Source: JAXGRD01 sp040766105
Lineage (GTDB): Bacteria > Bacillota > Clostridia > Peptostreptococcales > Anaerovoracaceae
NCBI GenBank assembly: GCA_040766105.1
Contig: JAXGRD010000001.1
Span: forward strand, 496,001-560,000
Direction of reading: 5' to 3'
Length of the DNA: 64,000 nucleotides
Notes under the pieces: generated by a model
Seen by the model: only the letters and a program-made list of their open reading frames with translations
Told to the model about the DNA's origin: nothing
The model's database searches: none
Made by a program: the position numbers and the translations under genes
In this document: positions 9,485-19,105 of the stretch, one piece after another
How the letters are laid out: each line of letters begins with the position of its first letter
Numbering within the stretch: position 1 is the first letter of the stretch

Positions 9485-11404
9485 ATGTTTGACTTTAACA
9501 TTGATAAAATGTTATACAATATTCCCGCCGAAAACCATTCCATCAAGGAAGTAACCGAAATATTGAAAGCCCATCCGGAGGTACGATTCGTATCTCTGGT
9601 TGGGATTGATATAGGCGGACACGACACGGACGAAAAGATACCGACCAAGGCTTTTGTGGAGAGCATGGAAAAGATGCTTCTCCATGGAGTGCAAACCGAC
9701 GGATCCAGTGTTGTTTTGCCTAAAATAGCGGATTTGAACAATGCGAAGGTGGATATTATCCCGGATCTGGATGCCAACTGGTATGTGGATCACAACTTTA
9801 GACATATTGACCAGGAAACCGGTCTTCCCATTGGAACGCTTCGCATACCGTCCCATCTTCTCCATAACGATACGGCTGAAGTGGGATCCAGGACGATCCT
9901 GAGAAATGCGGTGGCTGCCTTCAAGAGCGAACTGTTGGAATTACTGGCGGAACACCCCTATATCTTTGAATTTTTACCCTTTGACAGCGTGGAAGATATT
10001 GAAGCGGTGCATTTGACCAGCGCCACGGAGCTGGAGTTCTGGGTTAGAACGCCGGATATCGACGCAGATCGAAGAGAAGAACTTTCCACGGCACAGTTGC
10101 TCAAGGAGCAGTACTGGAAGAGAACTGTCGGCCCAGTGCGGACGGCCTTGGAAAAGAGCCTGATGATCTTGGACAAGTACGATTTTGAGATTGAAATGGG
10201 CCATAAAGAAGTGGGCGGCGTTAAAGCCAGCATGAGCCAGTCGGGCAAGTATGACCATGTCATGGAGCAACTGGAGATCGACTGGAAGTTCACTACGGCG
10301 CTACAGGCGGCCGACAATGAAAATCAAGTGAAATACGTAATCCGAGATGTATTTCGGATGTATGGACTGGACGTAACCTTTATGGCAAAGCCCATGGAGG
10401 GTATTGCCGGCAGCGGAGAGCACACCCACATGGGTGTTGCGGTTACCCTGAAGGATGGCAGGAAGGTCAATTTATTCAGTCCCTTGGACAGCAGCAAAGA
10501 TTACATGAGCCCCATCGGCTTTGGGGCACTCATGGGTTTGCTGAAGAACTATGACATTGTGAATCCCTTTATCTCAGCCACCAACGATGCCTTTGATCGG
10601 TTGAAGCCGGGTTACGAGGCGCCGGTGTGCGTAGTTACTTCTTTGGGACACGGTGTGACCAACCCATCTCGAAACAGAACGGTTTTGGTGGGCTTGGTGC
10701 GGGATGTAAACGACCCCATGGCAACGCGATTTGAACTTCGATCCCCCAACCCCAAGAGCAACACCTACTTGGTGATCGCTACCTCTTATCTGGCTATGCT
10801 GGACGGTGTGCGGGCGGCCTTGGCCAATGAAAAAACCAGCGGAGAACTGGAAGCTTCCATTTCCAAAGGCTACGGAGAAGAGGATTTCTACCTTGAAAAA
10901 GACCGAATCTACAGAAGCGAAGAGAATGTCTTTGATAAGTACGATCCCGGTGAAAGGGATAAGTTCTTTGGAAGAGCACCCAGAACCGTATGGGAAAACT
11001 TGTGTGCCTTTGAGGATCAAAAGGAAAAACTGGACAGCATCATTTCCGATGATGTGATTTCCGACCTTACGGTTGACTCCTATAGAGAGGCGGTGCTTGC
11101 CCAGTGGGCGACGGAGCTGCATAACAGAATCGTTCCCAATACCATGGACCTGATTCGAAGGACCGTGAAGAGGCACAAGGATACGGAGTGCACCGATTAC
11201 GACGTGGCCTATTGGGTGAAGATAGAAAAGCTGAGAAACGACATGGGGCGAACCTCCCTCAGCGAGAAGTGCCTATTGACGGAATTGGTACTGGCTTTGG
11301 AGAGAATGGACTATGAGACTGCATCTGCCAAACAGGTGGAAATGCAGAGCAAAGTGGAGGAACTGAATCACCTCTATGCAATATATAAACGGAATGTATT
11401 TTAA
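9485..11404 (+). CDS. Glutamine synthetase family protein with C-terminal extension
   Basis: A 639-residue member of the glutamine synthetase superfamily, which joins ammonia to glutamate using ATP. The N-terminal beta-grasp part includes VSLVGIDIGGHDTDEKIP. Catalytic blocks include TSATELEFWV (metal-binding Glu), GSGEHTHMGVAV (His loop) and NPSRNRTVLVGLVRD (usually IRIP/AxR). About 150 extra residues follow the catalytic domain (from FDKYDPGERDKFF), a layout seen in long clostridial-type enzymes. It lies 21 bases after the UPF0182 gene and 12 before serS. Some long paralogs act on other amines, so exact substrate is not assured. Confidence 0.85.
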   Translation: MFDFNIDKMLYNIPAENHSIKEVTEILKAHPEVRFVSLVGIDIGGHDTDEKIPTKAFVESMEKMLLHGVQTDGSSVVLPKIADLNNAKVDIIPDLDANWYVDHNFRHIDQETGLPIGTLRIPSHLLHNDTAEVGSRTILRNAVAAFKSELLELLAEHPYIFEFLPFDSVEDIEAVHLTSATELEFWVRTPDIDADRREELSTAQLLKEQYWKRTVGPVRTALEKSLMILDKYDFEIEMGHKEVGGVKASMSQSGKYDHVMEQLEIDWKFTTALQAADNENQVKYVIRDVFRMYGLDVTFMAKPMEGIAGSGEHTHMGVAVTLKDGRKVNLFSPLDSSKDYMSPIGFGALMGLLKNYDIVNPFISATNDAFDRLKPGYEAPVCVVTSLGHGVTNPSRNRTVLVGLVRDVNDPMATRFELRSPNPKSNTYLVIATSYLAMLDGVRAALANEKTSGELEASISKGYGEEDFYLEKDRIYRSEENVFDKYDPGERDKFFGRAPRTVWENLCAFEDQKEKLDSIISDDVISDLTVDSYREAVLAQWATELHNRIVPNTMDLIRRTVKRHKDTECTDYDVAYWVKIEKLRNDMGRTSLSEKCLLTELVLALERMDYETASAKQVEMQSKVEELNHLYAIYKRNVF

Positions 11405-11416
11405 CGGGAGCGAGAT

Positions 11417-12691
11417 ATGTTAGATATCAAGAGAATACGAGAAGACTATGATGCCGTAAAGGCCGCCGTGGAAAGAAGAGGAAACGGCGACTTTGGCATT
11501 GGTGAGGTCTTTCAACTGGATAAAAAGAGACGGGAACTGTTGGCACAAGTGGAGCAGATGAAAAATCGGCAAAGCGTGGCCTCCAAGGAAATCCCAAAGA
11601 TGAAAAAGGAAGGCTTGGATGCAGGTCCCCTTTTGGCAGAAATGAAGACCTTGTCCGAGGAAATCAAGGTTCTGGATGGACAGGTTGCAGAGACGGAAGA
11701 CCGATTGAAGGATGGCATCCTGAACATTCCAAACACCCCCCACCCCGATGTGCCGGTAGGAAAGGATGATTCGGATAATGTGGAGCTTCGCAAGAACGGG
11801 GAGCCGACGGCGTTTTCCTTTGAGCCAAAAGCCCATTGGGATATAGGTGAAAACCTAGATATCCTTGATTTTGAGAGGGCGGCAAAAATTGCCGGCGCCA
11901 GATTCACCGTGTACAAGGGATTGGGTGCTCGCTTGGAGCGCTCTGTCATTAACTTCATGTTGAACCTGCACACGGAAGAACACGGATATACGGAGATTCT
12001 TCCTCCCTTCATGGTGAACAGGGATGCCATGACGGGAACGGGTCAGCTTCCCAAGTTTGAGGACGACATGTTCCATCTTCCCGCAAAGGATTTCTTCCTC
12101 ATTCCCACAGCGGAGGTCCCTGTGACCAACCTCTTGGGAGGTGAGATTCTAAAGGAAGAGGATCTTCCCATATATTACACCGCCTACACCCCTTGCTTCC
12201 GAAAGGAAGCCGGTTCTGCGGGAAGAGACACCAGAGGTCTCATCCGCCAGCATCAATTCCAAAAGGTGGAGCTGGTGAAGTTTGCCAAGCCGGAGACTTC
12301 CTACGATGAATTGGAGAGCCTTATTGCTGCGGCAGAAGAGGTCTTGAAGAGGCTGGAAATCCCCTACCGAGTGGTCATGCTGTCCACGGGAGACTTGGGC
12401 TTTTCCTCTGCAAAGACATGCGACATAGAAGTTTGGATGCCCAGCTACGGCAGATATGTAGAAATATCTTCCTGCAGCAACTTCGAAAGCTATCAAGCAA
12501 GAAGGGCAAATATCAGATACAGGCCTTCTGAGAAGGGAAAACCCGAATTCGTCCACACCCTAAACGGCAGTGGTCTTGCCGTGGGAAGAACGGTAGCAGC
12601 CATCCTGGAGAACTATCAGCAAGAAGACGGAACTGTAAAGATCCCCGAGGCATTGCAGCAATATATGGGTTGCGACCGCATTGAGAAATAG
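11417..12691 (+). CDS. serS: Seryl-tRNA synthetase
   Basis: A 424-residue class II synthetase that charges tRNA-Ser. The N-terminal long coiled-coil arm (about residues 28-100, KRRELLAQVEQMKNRQSVASK and onwards) is followed by the catalytic domain with motif 2 (FRKEAGSAGRDTRGLIRQHQF) and motif 3 (NGSGLAVGRTVAAILENYQ). Length is standard. It starts 12 bases after the glutamine synthetase gene, so no T-box leader of its own is possible; it must be read from upstream. Confidence 0.97.
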   Translation: MLDIKRIREDYDAVKAAVERRGNGDFGIGEVFQLDKKRRELLAQVEQMKNRQSVASKEIPKMKKEGLDAGPLLAEMKTLSEEIKVLDGQVAETEDRLKDGILNIPNTPHPDVPVGKDDSDNVELRKNGEPTAFSFEPKAHWDIGENLDILDFERAAKIAGARFTVYKGLGARLERSVINFMLNLHTEEHGYTEILPPFMVNRDAMTGTGQLPKFEDDMFHLPAKDFFLIPTAEVPVTNLLGGEILKEEDLPIYYTAYTPCFRKEAGSAGRDTRGLIRQHQFQKVELVKFAKPETSYDELESLIAAAEEVLKRLEIPYRVVMLSTGDLGFSSAKTCDIEVWMPSYGRYVEISSCSNFESYQARRANIRYRPSEKGKPEFVHTLNGSGLAVGRTVAAILENYQQEDGTVKIPEALQQYMGCDRIEK

Positions 12692-12699
12692 GAGAAGAC

Positions 12700-13800
12700 A
12701 TGGAATTTAAACTGCAAGAATATATTGAGCCTGATTTTGAAAACGACCTGTTTGTCAACGCACCGGATGCGGTATTTGTGGGAGCGCCCAAGGATATGGC
12801 GGCACCGGATAATTTCCATGCAACTTCCATCTTCCCGGAATACTTCAAGGTCAACGGGGAGTGGCTTCTTGCGGAGGAATCTCGCATGGACTGCCTTCCG
12901 GTCTTGGAAGATGGGAAGATTCACGTTCGGGAGTTTCGCAACTTAAAAAAAGGTGACTTGGTTGCCGTCGGTCGTTCCGAGGACGGAGAAGAGGGGATAT
13001 TTGTCCATTCTCACTGTTTCTTGCAAGATGCGTACGATGTGGATAAGACCTTTTCCTTCCGTCAGGGGAGGAGCAGGGAGACCGGGTTCTCCTGCGATTA
13101 CGATGAAATCTACAAGGTTCTCAACTATGAAAGAGAGCACGGAAATATTGTGTGGGTCCTGGGACCTGCCTGTACCTTCGACCAAGGGGCAAGAAATGCC
13201 TTTGCCCGGTTGATTCGAGGGGGCTATGTAAACGCAATTTTGGCAGGAAATGCCTTGGCAACCCACGACTTGGAAGCAGGTTATCTGGGGACTGCCCTAG
13301 GATCGGATATCTACAGCCAGAGACCGCACTACAACGGACACTACAACCATCTGGACACCATCAATAAGGTGAACCAGCACGGATCCATCAAGGAATTTAT
13401 TAAAGAAGAAGGGGTAAAGGATGGGGTCATCTACACCTGTGTGGAAAATGATATTCCGGTGGTCCTAAACGGATCTATCCGAGATGACGGTCCTCTTCCG
13501 GAAGTATTGGAACACACCTATGAAGGACAGGATGCCATGCGTCATTACATTCGCAAGGCGACCACCATCATTGGCATGGCTACGACACTTCACACCATCG
13601 CAGCCGGCAACATGACGCCGGTATTCAGGGTTCTTCCCGACGGAACCAAGAGGCCGCTCCACTTCTATATCGTGGATACGGCGGAGTTTGCGGTCAACAA
13701 GCTTTCAGACCGTGGAAGTCTGGGCTCGCGAGGAATCGTGACCAACGTACAGGACTTTGTCATCAACCTAAGCAAAAATCTTGGTTTACAGGATAAGTAA
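12700..13800 (+). CDS. TIGR00300/LOR-SDH-type protein, probable ornithine cyclodeaminase
   Basis: A 366-residue protein of the family first named after the conserved region of lysine-oxoglutarate reductase/saccharopine dehydrogenase. Archaeal members convert ornithine to proline with release of ammonia. Visible landmarks: N-terminal APDNFHATSIFPEYFKVNG block, NLKKGDLVAVGR beta-domain, then a nucleotide-binding C-terminal half with VLGPACTFDQGARNAFARLI and AGNALATHDLEAGYLGTALG. It starts 8 bases after serS and is followed by a proline symporter gene, which fits a role in ornithine/proline metabolism. It is not related to the mu-crystallin type of cyclodeaminase. Reaction inferred from family only. 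Confidence 0.75.
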   Translation: MEFKLQEYIEPDFENDLFVNAPDAVFVGAPKDMAAPDNFHATSIFPEYFKVNGEWLLAEESRMDCLPVLEDGKIHVREFRNLKKGDLVAVGRSEDGEEGIFVHSHCFLQDAYDVDKTFSFRQGRSRETGFSCDYDEIYKVLNYEREHGNIVWVLGPACTFDQGARNAFARLIRGGYVNAILAGNALATHDLEAGYLGTALGSDIYSQRPHYNGHYNHLDTINKVNQHGSIKEFIKEEGVKDGVIYTCVENDIPVVLNGSIRDDGPLPEVLEHTYEGQDAMRHYIRKATTIIGMATTLHTIAAGNMTPVFRVLPDGTKRPLHFYIVDTAEFAVNKLSDRGSLGSRGIVTNVQDFVINLSKNLGLQDK

Positions 13801-13831
13801 GTAGAATACATAAGGAAGGATACCCTATAGG

Positions 13832-15301
13832 ATGATAGCCATCGCAATCGTTTTTATCATATACTTGGGCGTGATGGTTGCCATCGGATTCAAGTACTAC
13901 AATCGAACAGACAATTTGACAGACTACCTTTTGGGCGGACGAAAGCTGAACAGCTGGGTGACGGCCATGAGCGCACAGGCATCGGATATGAGCGGATGGT
14001 TGCTCATCGGTCTTCCCGGAACGGCATATGTTTTGTATACGGGAACGTCCGAAGCCATGTGGACGGCCATCGGTTTATGGCTGGGAACATATTTAAATTG
14101 GCTCTTTGTGGCGAAGCGGCTGCGAAGATATACCTATGCGTCAGGGGACTCCATTACCTTGCCTGACTTCTTTGAGAACCGGTTTCGAGACAAGAGGCAC
14201 ATTCTCCGTCTCGTTTCGGGTATTTTTATTGTCATCTTCTTTTTGGTCTATACATCTTCTCAGTTTGCGGCCGGAGGAAAGCTGTTTCACACCATCTTCG
14301 GTATGGACTACAAGGCAGGTTTAATCATCGGCGCCATCATCATCCTTGCCTATACGGCTTTGGGTGGTTTCAATGCTGTTTGTGTGACGGATACCATCAT
14401 GGGTCTGACCATGTTTGGCGCTCTGATTGCGGTACCCATCGTTGCCCTTGGAAACATAGGCGGCTGGGATGACCTGTCGGCGAGACTGGCGGCATTGACG
14501 CCGGAATCCCTCGGCTTCTTCCCCCAGGAAAACGGAAACATCAACACCCTGCTTTTGGCTTCCAGCCTGGGTTGGGGGTTGGGGTATTTCGGGCAACCCC
14601 ATATATTGGTTCGGTTTATGGCAATCGCTTCCCCGGACGAAATTCAAAAGTCCAGAATCATCGCTATGATCTGGGTGACGGTGACCTTAGGGGCGGCAGT
14701 GTTTATTGGCGTCATCGGCAAAGCGTTGCTGCCTGACTTGGCAGATGGAGAAACGGTTTTCATGGCCATGATTACGGTAATGTTCCACCCTGTCATTGCG
14801 GGTATTCTCATGTGCGCTATCTTGGCGGCAATCATGAGTACGGCAAGTTCGCAGTTGTTGGTGGCGGCATCATCGGTTTCTCGAGATATCTACGCAATCC
14901 TTACGGGAAAGAGTACGGAAGGCCGGGAAATCGTATGGGTTTCCCGTATTACAGTAGTGGTCATCACAGTGGTGGCAATTATCCTAGCAATCAATCCGGA
15001 TAGTTCCGTCTTTGATCTTGTCTCCTTTGCTTGGGGTGGATTCGGCGCCGCATTTGGACCCTTGATTCTCTTCTCCTTGTTCTGGAGATCCATGTCTTTA
15101 CCCGGTGCCATCGCCGGCATGATTGTGGGCGGAGTGGTGGACCTGATTTGGTACGCCATGTCAGGGGGAATCTTCGATATATATGAGATCATCCCCGGAT
15201 TTTTGGCTTCCGGTTTGACCATTATTGTGGTAAGCTTGGCAACAAAGGTTCCTGAGGAAATAAAAGAAGAGTTTGATCGGTCCAAGAAGGAGGACAAATA
15301 A
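13832..15301 (+). CDS. putP: Sodium/proline symporter (SSS family)
   Basis: A 489-residue carrier of the sodium:solute symporter family with about 13 membrane segments. Recognisable blocks include NRTDNLTDYLLGGRKLNSWVTAMSA near the N-terminus (the GGR loop) and SDMSGWLLIGLPG, a core sodium-site helix typical of PutP, plus the later STASSQLLVAASSVSRDIY segment. It imports proline with sodium. AAGGAAGG sits about 12 bases ahead of the ATG, a long but workable spacing. Placement next to the cyclodeaminase-like gene supports proline as substrate. Confidence 0.88.
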   Translation: MIAIAIVFIIYLGVMVAIGFKYYNRTDNLTDYLLGGRKLNSWVTAMSAQASDMSGWLLIGLPGTAYVLYTGTSEAMWTAIGLWLGTYLNWLFVAKRLRRYTYASGDSITLPDFFENRFRDKRHILRLVSGIFIVIFFLVYTSSQFAAGGKLFHTIFGMDYKAGLIIGAIIILAYTALGGFNAVCVTDTIMGLTMFGALIAVPIVALGNIGGWDDLSARLAALTPESLGFFPQENGNINTLLLASSLGWGLGYFGQPHILVRFMAIASPDEIQKSRIIAMIWVTVTLGAAVFIGVIGKALLPDLADGETVFMAMITVMFHPVIAGILMCAILAAIMSTASSQLLVAASSVSRDIYAILTGKSTEGREIVWVSRITVVVITVVAIILAINPDSSVFDLVSFAWGGFGAAFGPLILFSLFWRSMSLPGAIAGMIVGGVVDLIWYAMSGGIFDIYEIIPGFLASGLTIIVVSLATKVPEEIKEEFDRSKKEDK

Positions 15302-15302
15302 G

Positions 15303-16517
15303 ATGGATGCAGCGAGAATCACCAATCGGTGGAAATACATAGTTGCAGGGGCATTGATGCTCTTGTTTCTCGGATTGATATACGCATGGTCCATTTTTAA
15401 GGTGCCTTTAAATGGGGTGTATCCGGACTGGACGGTTTCTCAGATTTCCCTCACCTTTACCATATCCATGATTTGTTTCTGTCTCTTCGGTTTCTTGGGC
15501 GGAAAATTACAGGTCATCCTGTCCCCCCGAACCATTGGGTTGGTGGGAGGATGTTTGATATTCTTAGGGTTTTTCGGTGTTTCCTTCTTGGATGCGGCGG
15601 ATTCCGCCGGCAGTTTAATTAAATTATATCTTCTCTATGGAATCCTCTGCGGAGGAGGTGTAGGGATGTGCTACAACGTAATCATCAGCACGGTGAACAA
15701 GTGGTTCCCGGACAAGCAGGGCTTGGCATCGGGAATCATGCTCATGGGCTTTGGCTTTGGTGGCATTATTCTGGGTAGCATTGTGGACTTTCTCATTGGG
15801 GAAACGTCCGTCTTCGTCACCTTCCGTATCTTGGCCATTGCCATCCTCATCGTCATGGGCATCGGCTCTTTCTTTTTAAAGCGACCGGAAGTTGTTGCCG
15901 GTCAAGGCGCGGTTGCAGAGGGAAGGAACTTCGCCCTGGGTGAAATGTTGAAAACAGGAGCCTTTTGGTGCTTCTTCATCTGGTCCGTCTTTATTAACTC
16001 TGCAGGTCTTTTGGTCATCAATTCTGCAGCACCAATCGCCCTTGCCTTTGGGGCTCCGGCTGTTTTGGGTTTGATCATCTCCGTCTTTAACGGCGCAGGC
16101 AGAGTAATTATCGGTGCCACCTTTGACCGCATCGGAAGAAAGTGGACCATGTTCTTGGATCTGTTGATTATGCTACTGGCAGGTGCATGTCTCATGTTGG
16201 GTGCCGTTGCTGCGGGCGTGTCCTTCATCATGATAGGGCTTCTTCTCACAGGTATCGCCTATGGCGGATCTCCGACCATTTCGGCGGCCTTCGTTCACAG
16301 TACTTTCGGGCCAAAGAACTTTCCGGTGAACTTCAGTGTTGCCAACTTTTCTCTCATGCCGGCAGCCATCATTGGACCCATGATTTCCAGTTGGCTCATC
16401 GAGAAAAGCGGCGGTGCATATAACACCACCTTCCTCATGGTCATGGCTCTGGCAATTGGAGCAATGATTATGTGGGCTCTTCTCAATCAAATGGTAAAAA
16501 AGATCGGTAACTTATAG
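15303..16517 (+). CDS. OFA-family MFS carrier (oxalate/formate antiporter-like)
   Basis: A 404-residue major facilitator protein with 12 predicted membrane segments. The N-terminus (GLIYAWSIFKVPL) and the first-half loop with a signature like NKWFPDKQGLASGIMLMGFGFG are characteristic of the oxalate/formate:anion antiporter branch. The second half has AGRVIIGATFDRIGRKWTM. The start at 15303 is chosen because AAGGAGG lies 9 bases upstream, directly after the putP stop; an upstream in-frame ATG at 15273 would overlap putP. The branch transports small carboxylates; the actual substrate is unknown. Its last 6 bases overlap the convergent ATPase gene. Confidence 0.85.
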   Translation: MDAARITNRWKYIVAGALMLLFLGLIYAWSIFKVPLNGVYPDWTVSQISLTFTISMICFCLFGFLGGKLQVILSPRTIGLVGGCLIFLGFFGVSFLDAADSAGSLIKLYLLYGILCGGGVGMCYNVIISTVNKWFPDKQGLASGIMLMGFGFGGIILGSIVDFLIGETSVFVTFRILAIAILIVMGIGSFFLKRPEVVAGQGAVAEGRNFALGEMLKTGAFWCFFIWSVFINSAGLLVINSAAPIALAFGAPAVLGLIISVFNGAGRVIIGATFDRIGRKWTMFLDLLIMLLAGACLMLGAVAAGVSFIMIGLLLTGIAYGGSPTISAAFVHSTFGPKNFPVNFSVANFSLMPAAIIGPMISSWLIEKSGGAYNTTFLMVMALAIGAMIMWALLNQMVKKIGNL

Positions 16518-18899
16518 CCAAAGCAAGGCGATGGCTTTTACGTGGACATCCTTTTTCAAGGGTGACAATTCTAGCGCTTCCACATCTTCTACATGGGCTT
16601 CATATTTTCCCTGAAGGGCATCCAGTTCGGCTGTCATCTCCTCTTCCAATGCCAGGAGATTTGCTTCATAGGTTGCCAGGGTTTCTTCGCTTCTTCCCAC
16701 GTCGGCAGCCTGTCTTCCCGCACGGGAGGCGGCCCTTCCTGCGGTAGTCAACTTGCCTACGGAAGTGGCACTGACGGCTTTTCTTCCCAAGAGAGCACCG
16801 ATGATGGCACCTCCAATGGACAGTCCCGTCTGCAATTTGGCTTCTGCTGCCTGCTGTTTCTCTCGATCCACCGCCTGTTCCGCCTTGCGGACCCGCTCTT
16901 GCAAGGTAGCCATCTTTGTCTGGTACTTGCTTCGCAATTTATCCATGGCTTCATCCCGTTCTTCTCGCTGGAGAAGAGACAGCCTGGCTTGGAATTCCTG
17001 CTGGGATTCTCCCGGTTTGGATATCGCTTTTAGGCGTTTGTTCTCAAAGAGAGACAGGGTTGTTTGACTGACTACATAGGTGACCAATTCCTGCTGCCAC
17101 TTTGTATAGGCAGTTTTTTGTTGTGCGGCGGGCGGCAGGGGGGTGAAGGCGCTTCCCTGGGGGACCTGATCGAGAAGATCGGAAACTTGCAGATCGTCTC
17201 TGGCATTGGCCGCCCAGTCTACGGGTACCAAGCCTTCGGTCATGGGGACGTAGTAGAAGAGTTCCTGTGACTCGTTGATACCACCGCTCTTTTGGACGAA
17301 GTTGACCGTAACCAGTCCTGCCAAGGCGGGGCTGTATGAGTCGGCCCCCTTGTTGTAGAAGAATGTCCCGATTCCTGCGGGGGGTTCCTGGGGGAGGGAA
17401 GCGGTATCGCTCACCGGTGGAGCCGATTCCGTCTGTGTGACCAAGGTCGGTTCTTTGGGGATAGGAGTGACCGCCTCTCCTTGGGGCGCTTCTTTCTCCG
17501 ACAGTTCTTTGACCTGCTCTCTGGAAAGAGGACCGGCTAAATAGGAAAGACAAAAGCGGCTTTCAAAGAGAGTCAAGTTTTCTTCATGAATATTCTTCAT
17601 CAAAAAGACGCGCTTACCCATGCCGGAAATCATCTTGTCTATGGCTTCTCTCTCAAAGCCGGCGCCGGTCTGTGCCGACGCACTTTCCAAGCCGTCGATG
17701 AGTCTTTGTTTATCTCGATCCGTCTGTAGTCGACCGATGAACCAAGTGCCGATATTGGACAGGCCTTTGTAGTCCAGGTCGGTAGGATTTTGCGTACTGA
17801 GGACAAGTCCCAGACCGTACGCTCTTGCCTGCTTCAGCAGAGTCAAGAGGGGACCCTTGGAAGGAGGTTGGGCGACCGGCGGAAAATATCCGAAGATTTC
17901 ATCCATGTAGAAGAGGGCACGCAAGCTTTGTGTTCCGCTTTGGCCACGGCACCACACCAGCAGCTGGTTGAGCAATAGGCTGACGAAGAACATCCTCTCC
18001 TCTTCAGACAGATGGGAGAGAAAAAGGATGGATACCTTTGCCTTGCCTTCCTTGGTGTAGAGTAAATCCTGAATACGCAGAGGTTCTCCCGTAATCCACG
18101 AGGCAAACCTTGGAGATGCCAATAGGTTATTCAGGGACATGGCCAAGGTGTTTCTTTCCTTGGCGGGATAGAAGTCTTCCAAATTCAGCACACCCACCTG
18201 TTGGAAGGGTGGCTTTTGAATGGCACCGATCAGGTCAGCCACGGACATGTTCTTTCCGCCTTGCCATGCCTGTATGAGGATGTTGGAAATCAAGATGTGT
18301 TCCTTGCTGTTGATGGGATCCCCTTCAATGCCCAAGAGGCTGAGAATCACACCGGCAGAACCGGAAACATAGTCGGAAAGCAGGTCCGGGTCCTCCAAAA
18401 CTTGGGAACCGGGAGCGTCGAAAATCTCCAAAATGGACAGAGGTCTGCCCGTCTGACTGCCGGGAGTATAGAGGGCAAAGTCAGCACCCTTTTTCAGCAG
18501 ATCGTAGCGCTCAGAAGTTTGGTCCCAACCGGTGACACCCTCCTTCCAAGACTGGGCTTTTTCCGCTGCCAAGGCCTCTTTGGTGAGGTTCTTTTGCGTT
18601 GCCTCCTCTTGGCTTACATAGGGAAGGAAGTCCTCCGGATTGAAATCGGGGAATTGCAGAAGGAGATTGCTTAAATCCCCTTTGGGGTCAACCACAATGG
18701 CGGGAATGCCGTCGATGGCAGCCTCTTCCAAAAGGTCGATGCACAACCCTGTTTTACCGCTGCCGGTCATACCCACACAGAGGGCATGGGTCGTCAGGTC
18801 CTTGGCATCGTACATAAAGAACGCGTCGGTTCGCTTTCCCTCGACGGGGTCCACGGTTTTTCCCAGATAAAATTGACCGAGTTTTTCAAAGCTGTTCAT
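16512..18899 (-). CDS. HerA/DUF853-type ATP-binding protein
   Basis: A 795-residue ATPase of the HerA-FtsK superfamily (DUF853/YjgR-like). The N-terminus holds a Walker A (VGMTGSGKTGL, about residues 42-52) followed by AIVVDPKGDLSNLL. Further on are FYMDEIFGYFPP (Walker B) and VLSTQNPTDLDYKGLSNIGTWFIGR, both typical of the family. The C-terminal third contains a coiled-coil (MATLQERVRKAEQAVDREKQ) and a Gly/Ala-rich segment (IGGAIIGALLGRKAV). It is longer than the roughly 500-residue E. coli YjgR. It is the last gene of a minus-strand set with molybdoenzyme genes; its connection with them is unexplained. Confidence 0.85.
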   Translation of the reverse strand: MNSFEKLGQFYLGKTVDPVEGKRTDAFFMYDAKDLTTHALCVGMTGSGKTGLCIDLLEEAAIDGIPAIVVDPKGDLSNLLLQFPDFNPEDFLPYVSQEEATQKNLTKEALAAEKAQSWKEGVTGWDQTSERYDLLKKGADFALYTPGSQTGRPLSILEIFDAPGSQVLEDPDLLSDYVSGSAGVILSLLGIEGDPINSKEHILISNILIQAWQGGKNMSVADLIGAIQKPPFQQVGVLNLEDFYPAKERNTLAMSLNNLLASPRFASWITGEPLRIQDLLYTKEGKAKVSILFLSHLSEEERMFFVSLLLNQLLVWCRGQSGTQSLRALFYMDEIFGYFPPVAQPPSKGPLLTLLKQARAYGLGLVLSTQNPTDLDYKGLSNIGTWFIGRLQTDRDKQRLIDGLESASAQTGAGFEREAIDKMISGMGKRVFLMKNIHEENLTLFESRFCLSYLAGPLSREQVKELSEKEAPQGEAVTPIPKEPTLVTQTESAPPVSDTASLPQEPPAGIGTFFYNKGADSYSPALAGLVTVNFVQKSGGINESQELFYYVPMTEGLVPVDWAANARDDLQVSDLLDQVPQGSAFTPLPPAAQQKTAYTKWQQELVTYVVSQTTLSLFENKRLKAISKPGESQQEFQARLSLLQREERDEAMDKLRSKYQTKMATLQERVRKAEQAVDREKQQAAEAKLQTGLSIGGAIIGALLGRKAVSATSVGKLTTAGRAASRAGRQAADVGRSEETLATYEANLLALEEEMTAELDALQGKYEAHVEDVEALELSPLKKDVHVKAIALLWL

Positions 18900-18910
18900 A
18901 GTCTTCTCCC

Positions 18911-19105
18911 TTACTTCTCTTCTAGAGCGGACTCGACTTCCGCCATTCGTCCCTTTGCCAAATCCTCAGGAATGTACACCTGACCGCAGGCAGGGCAACG
19001 GAGGACAGGATGTCGAAACTCCCGTCCAAGATAGGAAAAGGTCACTTCCAAAGGAACCATTTCCACGTGATCACAACTACAGTAGATCTTCTCGTTTGAC
19101 GCCAT
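18911..19105 (-). CDS. Small zinc/redox protein (DVU_1557-like)
   Basis: A 64-residue cytoplasmic protein with cysteines in YCSCDHVEM and LRCPACGQVYIPEDLA, a rubredoxin/zinc-ribbon-like arrangement. It looks like the small redox protein found beside molybdenum hydroxylase genes in sulfate reducers (DVU_1557 type). GGAGG lies 9 bases ahead of the ATG. Its start overlaps the end of the preceding oxidoreductase gene by 29 bases, so the two are translationally coupled. Role as an electron carrier or metal chaperone for the neighbouring molybdoenzyme is inference. Confidence 0.7.
   Translation of the reverse strand: MASNEKIYCSCDHVEMVPLEVTFSYLGREFRHPVLRCPACGQVYIPEDLAKGRMAEVESALEEK

Noticed and set aside
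11405..11416. T-box leader for serS or tyrS
   Set aside because: Both genes start within 13 bases of the preceding stop codon, leaving no room for such a leader.
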